A stretch of DNA of 64,000 nt from Stratiolaelaps scimitus (Eukaryota > Arthropoda > Arachnida > Mesostigmata > Laelapidae): NCBI GenBank assembly GCA_019614645.1, contig JABWDB010000066.1:1116001-1180000 (forward strand), read 5' to 3'. Shown in pieces: positions 27,455-40,310 of the stretch. The stretch's first letter is position 1; each line of letters begins with the position of its first letter. A program made the translations under genes and the position numbers. The notes below the pieces were generated by a model. That model saw only the letters and a program-made list of their open reading frames with translations, ran no database searches and had not been told where the DNA came from.

Positions 27455-27924
27455 GTGAGTTGATTTAACTGGTTTTCTTTCTGTCAAACTGGTGTTGCTA
27501 AACGCCTTCCCCAAGTTCGTTCTACAGGACCGTATTTTTGCCGCATATGTTGCGTAAGAGTAGTCTACTGACTTTCTTATTTCATCGAATATTCATGAGA
27601 TTGAGACACACGAGGACATGATATGTTCTTCCTCGATACCTGTACGTGTCGCTTAGTAGAATAAGCGTCCGTGCAAAATGGATCATTGTTACATCAACAC
27701 AGATAAAAGAACATATAAGAACATACCAATACACACATAGAAGTCTGATGGAGTTAATTTTTTAATCGGGTAACTTTGAGGCTGGTTGATACCGAAGTGA
27801 CAATCCACTGGTTACGGACTAGCTATTCGAGGAACAACAATGTCTATCCCGATTCAGGATGTATTTTTTTTCAATAGAAAACGATAGTCAACGAAATGTA
27901 ATGAACATGTGGCTATCTTTCACA

Positions 27925-27925
<1 letters not shown>

Positions 27926-27970
<45 letters not shown>
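27926..27970. repeat. (TA)n microsatellite
   Basis: About 20 TA units in what is probably an intron of the ZNFX1-like gene. Confidence 0.95.
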
Positions 27971-27971
<1 letters not shown>

Positions 27972-28370
27972 CGCTATCCTTGTTCAATGTTATATAATTC
28001 TATATTTTCCCAGATAAGTGTCGCTCTATCCACTGTGACAACATGTGCAGGGGTGATGAGGAATCACTTTGTTTCGGCTTTATGAGACGCACACTTTTCC
28101 GCACGCAGCCCGCGCGTGTGGAACCTCATATCACTCCCATATCACGCCAAGGGACCAAAAATTACTGTGCAAAATTGACGAATTTTTGTGAAAAGCGTAC
28201 CATATAGAGTCAACGTGGCAATTTTCATCGAGGTAACAACGAACTCATGTCGATATGATGTTAGTGAATAGGTATATTCGCACATAAATGAACCACAAAT
28301 AATAATAATAATAATAAAATATGTTATAAGTAGTTACTCAACATCGTTCTTCAATCATTGTTTTTTTCAG

Positions 28371-28415
28371 GCTAATGAGCACGGAGACTTTCAAAACGCA
28401 AGTCTGCCTTCTGGT
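28371..28415 (+). CDS. Candidate short exon of the ZNFX1-like gene
   Basis: Excellent acceptor (tgtttttttcag). The phase-0 reading ANEHGDFQNASLPSG runs to a donor GGT/gtgtaa. It fits in frame between the exons at 27287-27454 and 29472-29879. A better-looking donor (gtaagt at 28418) would break the frame, so the end is uncertain. Confidence 0.3.
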
Positions 28416-28568
28416 GTGTAAGTGATTAGCCAAACTCAACAGTTCACTGCGATCGACAATCGTAATTAGGGCAAATCAGCCAACAGCCAATCAGCAGCAA
28501 CCTTATCAAGCTCTGTAAATGAAGTCAAATCAAACATTTAAAGTGTTGTTATCGTGACGTAAAGCGTG

Positions 28569-28616
28569 TGCCGTGGACATTGTTAAATGTTGGCTGAGAG
28601 TCAGCCCGAAAACCTT
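28569..28616 (+). repeat. SINE family B tail fragment
   Basis: GCCGTGGACATTGTTAAATG and TTGGCTGAGAGTCAGCCCG give the cleanest copy of the family's 3' end. Confidence 0.65.
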
Positions 28617-29471
28617 TAACCCTTTATCTGCCGGAGAGCTCACGTCATAATTGGAATCGACGCTGTGCCGTGCGCGTGTGTGTGTGTGTGTTTATGATAA
28701 TACGTGTCATGTTGGTGGATAATATATGTCAGCCCCATTAGGATTTAGCACGGCACGGCCAAGCCCTCTACAATGTTTATGTTCGATTTCTAATTTGTGA
28801 AATCTTCGTCCAGCATTCGATCATTCTCTCCACGTATTGCCACTATTCCTTATAAAATGGGGACATGACATGCTTTGCTTGATTATATAATTATCGATAA
28901 TGACAACGTTTTCAGATGGCCTTAATCGGCATTAATGTGTACGACGTCAGCAAAAGAAATTGATGACCAATCCGAAAGGATTGCCATTTATGATTTGCTA
29001 ATTATAATAATGAACGAGCGGATAGCTGTGACGTCGTCCGCGACCCTCAATAGCATTACATATACGAGAACTTATGCATGACAAAACGTGTACTTCGTCT
29101 CATTAATAATACAATACAGTTTTACCTTCATGCATATTCGACATGTGGCTGACACTTACTGGTAGCCTACTTTTTTTTATGGCTCAAGCGAATTCAAACC
29201 CTAATTCATCTGATTCGAATGATTTCTTCCGGGTGATAATCATCAGTATGACGCTTCCTAAGGGGCTTTTTTTGACAACACAATTCAGTTTCACAACACT
29301 GAATTATGTACGTTTAGAAAGAGATAGCGAGTTTGTATAACGGATTTCGACCGACTGAAAGGCCAAATCGAAGTTCTTGCAGATGATTATTGTTGTTATG
29401 TCTTGAAGTAGTTGGTTCATTATACCTACTCTCGTCTGTCGATGCTATTCAAGTCTTTGCTTGTTTGTTAG

Positions 29472-32400
29472 ATCCTTTTCAATAGCCATTACTCAAGCGC
29501 AACCGCATCCAAGTTCGAACTTTTACTTGAAAAGACTCCTCATACGTTGATCTTCAGATCTCCTGAGCCGTCTGCTCACGCGGGCCTGCCCACTGTCATA
29601 ATTGAAGACTACCAATCGGCCTTGATACAGTCTACGGAAAGCGATCGGCAACGGCCTCAAGACCACGGGATACAGATGCGCGTTCCGGACGACGAGCCCT
29701 CTGACGCAACACTGGTTAACGACACTGGACGAGTTGGCTCGTCTGCTACTCAGAAGACATTGACACATAGCACTTTTGCTATTTCAACGCACGGCGGACA
29801 AGCCTTAAATATGAGAGCTCAAGAGCGTTTTGACAGCGACCGGGACATGGAAACTTTCAGTAGTCTTAAAACTCCACAGGTGATAGATGCATCGTCATAC
29901 ATAAGATATTGTTTTCTTTAAGTGAAGTCAAGGTAAAAAAAATGGAACTTTCTTAACGAAATCGGAGTTCGGAATTGCTTGTGGCGCTGGAATTCCCGAC
30001 CTATCTAATCGATGAAGTCTCGCACTGCGTCCCTATTCATCTGTCTGTGAGACGGACGGTTTTGAACAGAGTACACTTAATCGGTAATATATGCACTTCT
30101 CTTGCCCCCAAGCACAACTGTCAATTAAGCACTAATACTCGGCTGGTGTGTGGTCTCATAACATGAACACGAACGGTTGTGACAATTACTACCTGTGGGT
30201 TCTACCACAGGCTGATCCGCGCCACCGGGGACAAGCGCGCAGGACCTTTCCTTCTGCAACGCCTGTCCCTTCGCTCTGAGGCAGAGTGGCAATGCCACCG
30301 CCTCCCCCAGGATCATGACGGCTTAAAGTTAACTAAATTACCTTCTTACAACAGCTCTATGCAGGCAATAGTCTAGATTGCAAACTCCACGCGCCCCCGA
30401 ATGTCTTTTTTGGTGTGTTTACAAGTAGCCTGATGTTAGAAGAAGACAAGGTCGAGACAGCGGAGCATACTAAACTAGGCATTTGAAATTGCTGTTCTGG
30501 CTTAGGTTTTCAACCGCCGTTCGATGAGCGACAGTCACGTGGCACAAACCATGGAGGATATTGAAGATTTGAATTTAGATGGTGCCTTCGCCTCTTCAAC
30601 TCCTCATCAGAGAACGGTTTGTGGTAGTACGCAGGCTGGCTCAATGAGCATGAATAAACTTCAACGAGGCAGACGACTTAGTCAGTTCTCCAGAAGCTTG
30701 CATCACTTAAACAACCTGGAAGTTTCTACGAATTCACAGCAGCCACTGAAGTCCCAAGAGGTTCCGACTCCTTGGCACCAGCTGAACAGCGTCAGGACAA
30801 GGACACACGATGAAATTCTTCCACAAATGTCACTAACATCGATGATGACTAGAATAGCAAGTGTTGTGAGTATCGAAGCGTTTAGTGCAACGTGTCTCTC
30901 GAGATACCTTTCGAGAGACAATTCAGACCAGTGGAGTAGGACAAGCCAGGTTCTCGCTAGATTTCCGCTATGCCCCTATAAGCTGCATGCAGTAGGTGAC
31001 GAATGACTAATGGCTAAATGGTGATTGATACTGCTGCGGGTAACTGCCCGTGTTACGCATGTAGTGGCTCGCTGGCCAGATAACACGGGCATGCCGCATA
31101 ATTCTGTGATCGACGTGGGTCTTTTCAGTTTGACACGGCCAGGAGCTCACTTTTGACTGGCCAGGTATTCAGTCCGCGATCTCGTCGAGCTATAGTCAAG
31201 TCAGCGAAAACGGCTAACGGATCACAGGGTGAACCGGTCTGTTTCGGGGGATATCTCGCCTCGTGTACACCCAGCTGCTCGATCCTCGAGTTGAGGCAAG
31301 CTGAATGGAAGATACCGATACAAGTAAGTCACATCCACACGTTGCTCACGCAAGCATTTTCATCTGAAAAAAAAATGTGCACATAAATATGTGCACAAAA
31401 ATGCACATATCCGCAGAGGTGCACCAAAAAACAATGTAGCGTCAATTTAGTTGAATTCTAGTGAATTCACTTCTCGGTCGTGGACATTTATAGTCACCAG
31501 CAACTGCACTCTGGGATAAGTGGTCAACAACTGCTGAGACACAATTGACATAACGTGCTCTTTGTTTTGCTTAATTTCCGTTGCTCTTAATAGAACCAGA
31601 AGTTTGATGGACTTGAGGTAGGCGATCGTTTGCTTGTTGAGTTCAGGGGCGGGCTTACGTTCGAGGGGGGAGATGGATTCGACATCCTCGAATCAATAGT
31701 GTTGGTGCAAAGCAACGACAAGTCGGTAAGTGCAATAAGCGCTGTTTAATCAAGTGAAAACCTCAGCTGTATGTGCAATATATGCATATAATAGATAATG
31801 TTCAAAAAAGCTAAGGGTGTACGTGAGTGAGAATCAGAATCTCCTAGTGGATGTTAATTTCTACTTTTGGCTCCCTCCCCTAGCATGTAAATTAGATATA
31901 AATACCGGAGGAGGATCGTATAGCCGAAACAGGCCTATTATACTACTCTTCAAAACTACAGCCTAAGGCACAGGTATGCACTTCAATCGGCCACGAGCAC
32001 GTTGTGTAAGATCAAATTGCTGCAAGGTGATATTATTTGGAAGTTCATTGGGAAATCCTGTGACCCAGAGAAACTCAAAGCTGTGTTGCCAACAATGCTC
32101 GAGCTCGATTCAAGTCAACAATTTGACGCCGCTCAGGCAATTGCTGTTGAGCTAGACAGGCACTTCCCCATGGTAGGTCCTAATACAGCGGCTTAACTTG
32201 TCACTGAAAATGACGTCCAATATGAATTAACATCGACCTAACATCGACCTAGATATGAATTAACATCGAAGTTCAGAAGTCTCTCGAGGGGGCAGGGGCT
32301 GGTTGGAGTTGCGGCGCCACAAATATCCCCAGCAAGTGGCTAAGAAAAACCACTTCAGCTCTCGCTCGTCCTCTGGCCATTATAATCAATATTATCTTCA

Positions 32401-32636
32401 ATATTCGTTCCTCTTCCACCAGACTAAGAGAAGCACTATCGGGGTGTTTTTAGATATAACAGCCGTCTTCAACTGTCTCATGCTAGAGTGTCCGGGCTGC
32501 ACGCCAATGACCATTGACTGGTACATGTAAATAATCATGCGAAATTCAATGCTTTGTGCAATAATGTGACACTCTGCCATTATTTTTAAGACAACCTAAG
32601 GGTTATCGCAGCTGCAATGCCATCAATAAACTACCC

Positions 32637-32687
<51 letters not shown>

Positions 32688-35600
32688 CACGAACTGACCC
32701 GTCCTACAGCTTTTCCCGTTAACCGTTTTTACCATTTTTGCAGTTGTTCCATTATTTAGGTATACGGGTATGTATAACACCAATATCGTGTGACTAAATG
32801 ATGAAGTTAGATATTTACTAATAACATTACGCCGAGTACATTTTCGATATTTTAGGGTGGTATTGTCGTCTACACGCCTCTGTCTCTCTGTTATTGCTGC
32901 CGTTATTGTGTTGTTCGTCATCACAGGTCGTCGTTATAGGCCATGAACGAGTGCCGTTCTCGCTGGTCGGAGGATCGATGGCAGTGAAGCTATTCCTTGT
33001 AAAGCGAACCTTCTTCGAGAGGAAATTTCATGCCGTCAGCACAACCGGCCAGTCGGGTCTAGCCGGCGTAAGCGATCCCTTCGATATCTATAATACATAT
33101 GTAGATGTCAACCTGTAACAGCGAACTCGTCGAATATGCAGGGTATCATAGGCCATATTTCAGCAGGCGGCTTCCATGGTTGGACTTGTGCCACAGCACC
33201 ATCCCGGACGGGATAGCACATCAGGCCTACACAATTATTTATTCAGGCCTGCGTAGCAAATAGAAGGAACTCCCTCCCTAAGTCATGGACATCATTCGAA
33301 CATAAAACATGATTGAGATATAGTAACAACATTTCTAGTCTTTAGATAATTAATTAGTTAGAAATTCCTTAATTTGTGTAATACAATGCACTCTGAAAGT
33401 CACTGACAACAGTGTTTATTTATTTCAGTTGCGAATTGCATGCACAATGAAGATGATACAGGGACCCCCATTGAGTGCAAAGATGCCTCACATCATGAAG
33501 GAGATTGAGGTAAACAACACTGACAGCCGTGCGTGTAACACGTATGCACAATATATCAGAATAATCTATACTTATACACGTTCCGGAATGCTTGCTCGCT
33601 TTAAGCTGGCTGGCGGAGCGGCTGGCTGGATGAACCCGACCAGTGGAAAACGTTGTGGAGGGGGTTAGCCTTCATTAATTTATTGAAAACGAATTATATC
33701 TTATAATGATTCTTACATGAATGTCAACCACCTCAAAAACAAGAGAACACCAACAGGATCATGTTTGTCTCGCTTGTAGAAAAAAACAAAAACCAACTAA
33801 TGAACGGGTTTATTTCGACGATGTTTTGTCTTTAGTCCACAGTCCCCAGACGGAGCCGTGTTCTGATTGTTGGTGAGAATGTTCGTGAACGGATGGAATT
33901 GTCGCCGAATTTCACCCTTCTCAACCTTGGAAATCTTCGCCACAACTCAAAGGTTTAGTCGGCGCTGGAGGCGCCCGTCGATTTGGTATGCGATGTCCTA
34001 TGGATTGGGTGGTCGACGATGAAGACAATGATTGATCTTCGGCAGGAGGGGGGCGACAAGCGGAAATTAGTTAGAAAATTAATAAAAACGATCAGAAGCA
34101 AACGACTCGGTTAAACTTCTCAGACCACCATGTATTATTATAGTGCCATTGTATGCATGCAAATATGTAATCAAGTATTATCCTGTAGTCAACAATATAC
34201 ATAGGCTATATTTCTCATTGTTGTTTTCCACACGATCAGAGTTTCTTCTATGGGCTCTAACCACGTGGTGCAATGGCTCAGGATTTTCCGGTCTGATTAA
34301 CTTGCTAATTGTCAACTCTTGATTGGGGTTGAGTATTCGGCAGGGGTAGACAACCTTGCGTGTCGGATTGTGCTATTTCTCTATTATATTTGTTATTACC
34401 GCCGCAGGTTACCGAAGAGATGAGGGATGCCGGTCATCGAGAAACCGAAACCTTACTGCGTCAGCAGCACTTCGAACTGCTTCAGCAAACGGAGGAGTTT
34501 ATCGTAGCCCTTACAGGATATTGCGATGAATACGCCAATGTCATTAAGCACCAGGGGTCTAAGGTGAGCCCCCATGTAATTCTGGAGAGGCGCGCCCACC
34601 CGCGTGTTTCCAAGGCTCATCAATTAGTGCGCAAACCTACTTATTATAATAAGATGACAAGTTTAATTTGTTTTCGTTTAGGACTTAGAGCTCATCTATT
34701 TTCGGACGACACAAATCATATCAAGCCATGGGAACCGCCCTTGGTTCATGAACTGTGCACAAATGTATATAACAATAGCTTGATTGTTAGTCGCGAATGG
34801 GTTTGGTTCATGGCCATCGTTGTTTCTTATCGTACCATGCTGGTAAACGAGAATTGGTCATGAAGAAGCACAGTGACAATATAGTCACATGCGACAAATC
34901 GAGCTTTGCATGACTCGTTTTCTGTACACCCACCTAGTATTATTTATAATCATTATGACTATCACTAACAGGCTGCGAAGAACCAGCAGATGCAGAAGTT
35001 ACTGTCGAGCTTCGAGGCCGTGAAGGATCACCTGGAAGAAGCCGATAAGAGACTTGCGGCTGAGGTATATCCCGATGTGCAATTTATCTATGGTAAGAGA
35101 TAGAGAGAGAAAAAGCCACCTAGGCCCTGCATAATAACCTGAGTCAGCACTTCTAATTAGTACTAATAGGAAGAATCGTCACGTTTTAAAATTGACGACA
35201 GCGGTGATACTGCTCCCGTATCAATTAGATAGCGAAAAGATGATGCTTTAATTTGGCATAATTGTATCCTCTTCAATTAAGTTGCTACTTGGTGCCACTG
35301 GACTTCTGGGTAAACCTATTTTGACCACTGAACTTCTCTGTATTCATCATTACCATTTTCACAGAAGTGAGATCGTAAACGTTGCGAGATTGCGACGCGG
35401 GCGCGGGGGGAGTGACAACTTTGCTACAAAAATATATATTTTAATTTTCCACTCCGTACTCTGAGCCACGTCTGCAGTTATCCGTATGGCAGATCTACGA
35501 AGTGTAATGTTATGTGTTATACTATGTGCTAACTTCGAACTAGCGGTCAACTCAAGCTTACTTACTCAAGAGCGACACTTACAATACACAGCACAGTACA

Positions 35601-38600
35601 CCTTTCTAAACCTTCGACAGTTCTGACGGAACAGAACTCGTACAATCATTGCGAGTAACAACAGCCTGTGTGCTTAATTCATATGTTGCTGCCTCTTGCA
35701 GGGACGGTAGATGACCTGCGCAACTGTCTTGCGCTTGTCAGCAATCTTGAGCCGGCGGCCAGCATCATCCTCGAAGCGGACTCCCTCTCGTTGAAAGAGC
35801 TCGGCGTGGTATTCTCGCTTCGACCGAACAACATCTATTTGTCGATAGATACGCCATTCCTCTGGCATCGCGTTAGGCAATGGAAAGTCAAACACGAAGG
35901 AGGCCTCTTCGGCCGGCGACCACATATATCGGAGGAGTTCTTGACGCGAATTGAGCAATTCATCGATCCCCAGATGATGTCCGTGGAATTTTTCCATGGC
36001 TGGCTGCCCGACGCCGATCCGAGCTTCGGACAACTGTTTTCGTGTTTCAAACACACGTTTGCCCCTAGCACGCAGAAGGTTAGTAGAGGATCGCACGGAG
36101 TAGCGCGAAGACATCGAACAACAACATTTGAAGCAAACAGGAAAATGGTAGAAATTTCCTGCATTGACGAACTCGGAGTGGTCTGTGACGTATAAGCTGT
36201 TGCAGCTTACAGTACAACGTTGATAGCAAAACAGTGTTGGGGCGGTATTTAAGCGGTATTAGTTTACCTCGAACAGTTTCTAGAACACTGCGTGCACAGT
36301 GATGCATATTTGATTTGTCTGGCTCCTGCAACGGATCAGTCCAGGTTGCTTTGACATGCTTGTAACGAAACTCTATTTATTTATTGTGTGTTTACTTATT
36401 TTTATGAGCCTTGAAGTCATCCTTGATAGTTAACCTTAACTTCACACTGCACAGAGCTCTTGACTTAGTCTCCCACCTCTATTTGTTGGTATTAAAGTTT
36501 CTTCTTACTATTTGTGCGTTCGTTTGCTGTACACAAAGTATCCATTGAGCAGCGTGATGGTAATCAAGCACGTAGAAAAAGGAGATACGGCCGTCAAATT
36601 CGAAGCTGACTTATTAAAAAGCATGGGAAACCTGTTCGCAATGGCAGGCGAGCACGACCACAACCTCTATGCCGGTAGGTTCGTTTACTGCACGTAGACC
36701 TTCAATGTTTGAATGCCTTGACGCAACTGCTTGACGAGATGGGACCCTCCATTAAACTGCTAATAATATTCCCCCGTCGTATAATAGATCCTGGAACCCT
36801 TAAAGCACTGTTCAGTACTAAACTTTTCATTGCAGCTTGCAGGCGCACATCTTAGCCCATAGGTGATATTTGGTTTCTCATCGAGTTCTTTTATCTGCCA
36901 ACCATCGCCTCCCGCTCGTTCCCTGATTAATCATTAACACCTCGTGGTAAATATCATTCATTATCCGCTTCGCTCCAACTGATCATCGAATCATGTTACA
37001 TGAGCATGGGTGTTTGCCTAACATACAAAGCGTGCAGAGTATGTCTCCGCTCAACGAATGCAAGCAACCCTGAGACTAAGCTCCTAGCCAAATATATGGT
37101 GGTGCCACAGTGACAAACGTATATATTCTATTAATACTATTATCATAAGTGATGTGGTTCGCTTGTGATCGATATGAATGCATTCGCAGTTTCTGAGGAT
37201 GGCAAAGCAATGGAATTATGTGACAACCTCCTCGTCGTCGAATCAACTCGACTCGGCGATCCGTTGCGCCACTTTAAAAGGTCTGTCATATCGATTAGAC
37301 AATAATCAACACGTTTCACAAGTGGGAATTTAAGAGGTAGCAAACATGAACGAGCTCTATCTGTTTATCGAGTACCATAAAATAATAATAATAATAATTA
37401 TGATTGTTATTATTAATATAATAATAATCAATAATATTCTGGAGCTCGCTTCGATTTTCGTCGATGAACTGATCTGTCAGAGAAATTGTAAAACAAGCAA
37501 ATCTTATATTATATGTCAATAGTTTTGTAAGAATATGTTTATTGCAAACAATAATGTTAACATACGATTGCAATAATCACGGTGGACAAGGTGAGCAATG
37601 ACGATGTGACGACACTCGTCCTTTTAACTATTTCTTTCTGTAACGACAAGTTGCACGTTGTCAAAACTGCAGTTTTGTCAATAAACCAAAATATTGTATT
37701 ATTTTATTCTAACGTAAATGTCGACTATAAATATGCTTCGATTTTGTATCAAATGGATAACTTAACTTGAGATCAAATTAGCCCCCTCCCCCAATAATCC
37801 CTACAAATAATTCCTACTTATTATTCCTAATTATGTTTGAATAAATGTATATCAATTTGTACAATTATCACTCTTAAGTCTCTGGCTGTAGAAAGCCAGA
37901 GGCCGCAGGTTCGAGTTCCGTGTCGTGACATATAAGAGAACTTAAGCATTGTAAAATTGCAGTTCCTTTAATAAACCTAATAAAGCTTTACCTTTACCTT
38001 ACCTTTTGCGAGCTAAGCGGATGGATAAGTCAACGATTTTACATTTCAGGCTTATTTATGGAAACGGGTCGTAACACTGCAAAAAAATCTGTTTATAAAT
38101 AGCCATTATATGATATATATGTGCGATAAGCGAACTAACGTCGTATGGTAGTACAATTTACGTAAGTCTCACACATCGGGCGCCAGTCTGTGATAGATAG
38201 TGACAATAGGAAGCGCATACGTATATATATATATATATATAATACTTTCGTATTACGCGTGCCGATACGATTTTCCACAGATCGTTCAAAGCCCACGCAG
38301 ACTCATTTGTGTCACTGCACGGTCTAACAGCTGCCGCCCTGCCGTTCCTGTACGAGCTGATCTGCTCTACGAAGAGAAAGGTGATTCTGGTTGGCAACCT
38401 CAATCAACTGAAGCAGGTGAACAAATCTACCTTTTGCCACAGTTGCCATGCGCCGCCATGAATATTAGGGAAACAGTTCTATTGTCTTTGAGCTAATTCT
38501 CAGTGGTTCTCCATGTTATGTATGTGACAGACCTCGGACCGGGACGTTTAGGTAATTCTATTCCTAGGACATGTCAGGACCACCCCTTTTTCGTTACCTT

Positions 38601-40276
38601 TTTAACCTTGTCGTACCTGGCGACAATCCATGGATAAATGAAGATGATATACAAATTCAAAGATTCTCCAAAGCGTCTGGCAGCAGATTTTGAACCCGAA
38701 GCCGTACGTCGGTCCCTCTTATCTAGCAAACCCAGACACTCACCACTAGATTATCTCGGGACGTGGAGACATCCCTAGTTAGGGTTTATCGTTACTAATT
38801 GAGCAGAAAACAACTCGCTATGATGAGATTATGTGGGTGCACCTACGACATTGACCCGTAGCGGTGCTTCGTCACCTGAGTCCTGCTCTTCATCGAACCT
38901 CGCCATCCAGCCATTCGACACATTTACGATATCATCCACAACATTTATATGCCACTGGAAAGACAACACCAAAAAACGTACAGCGTATATCAAGTATAAC
39001 TATATATGTAGAGTTTAACTCGGCATATTCCATTGCAACGATTTGTTTGTGAGCTCTGTGCACTCAGCCAAATATACGGGACACATCTGTAAAATGACAA
39101 ACATCTAACACGCGGACGAGTGCTGAAGTGCACATAATAGGCTGCTACATAAATAGCTTGCTCGGCACATAACAATGATAACACCTGAATGGGTTCCGTG
39201 TAGGTAGGGAAAAGAGTTGGCTAACAAAAAATAAAGCTTGAATCTAAATGATCGCTGTCGGCTTTGCTAATTTCAGGCAGATGAGCACGTTCGGCGATTC
39301 GTGAACAACCTCCAGGCTTGCGGTTTTGTCCGCAAGTCAATAATCCTCACGTGTCCGAAACACAAAAGCGATGTGAGTTTGACAAGCGATCGATTACACA
39401 CACCTGCACCTGCTTCCTCGGATTGGCCATAGCAACGTTTGGCCTCTTATTATATTTCTAATACCTGTTAGCATTTTTTTTTCATACAAAAATGATAGAA
39501 AGACATTAAATACCATTTTATCTTTAATCTTTTGCTAAGAGTGCCAAAAAAGAAATACTAATGCTCTACCATGTACAACTCGACGTGTTGCGTATTCCAA
39601 GAACTCGATTGCAGAGTCCTGCTGAGAATTGCTGAGAGCGGCCGTGATCGCCGACAGAGCTTTGGCGAGTCGGTCTCGCTTTATTTTTCAATTCAAATTT
39701 TACACTGTGTTTTGATGTCGAATCGTAGGTGATTCTCGGCTCGAGCTTCGCGGAAAAATCCGCCACCAGTTGGCAAACAGGCTGTAACGAGCGGTGCGTC
39801 GCCATTCTGCCGTGTGGCCATCAATGCAACAAAACGTGCCACTTTCACGACGAGCAAACATTTGATGACGAGCCACCGCCATGCTACCAACGGTGTGGTA
39901 AGGAATTACCTTGTGGACATCACTGCCCCTATCGTTGTGGGCAACCCTGCCTCACGAGGTGAGATCGCTGATGTCCAGCTTACCATGAAATATCTAGTAA
40001 TTAAACACGTGCTAAATTGTCTGCATATACGGTACTCTCCTGATTTAATCAGTCATGTTGAGTAGGTATGTGACACATCACAGGGCTTAATAATGGCGGA
40101 TTATGATGATGAGCGAAAGAGGGAGATTGTTTGATTATGCGAGTTTTGCATGCGTTAATTATCACGCCAAAGATTGCATCAAGAGTTAATACAACATTTT
40201 GTATTATGCACATTACCTTACTAATGAATAATTCATTGTTTGCCTGGCTGTGTCAAGTCTCAAGTATCATATCATA

Positions 40277-40310
<34 letters not shown>

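Larger units (their letters stand above)
37190..38416 (+). other. Exons covering helicase motifs V-VI, degenerate
   Basis: Exon 37190-37280 starts with 2 nt and ends with 2 nt of a split codon, exactly bridging the phase-1 exon before it and the exon 38281-38416. The joined peptide runs LLVVESTRLGDPLRHFKR then SFKAHADSFVSLHGL, matching the VxTVDxFQGEExDIVxxSLVRS...GFL stretch of ZNFX1. It continues ICSTKRKVILVGNLNQLK where VALSRAKxGLYIVGN is usual. The TVD-FQGEE residues and the motif VI arginine finger are lost. The opposite strand is also open at 37143-37343 but has no support. Confidence 0.65.

Noticed and set aside
31974..32002. Acceptor cacag/GTATG for exon 5 of the ZNFX1-like gene
   Set aside because: It breaks the frame by one base relative to the preceding exon; aaacag/GCC at 31933 keeps frame and gives a longer match to the family.
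35674..36164. - strand frames of 146 and 109 codons
   Set aside because: Antisense to the + strand exon 35665-36078, which fits the ZNFX1-like order and phases.
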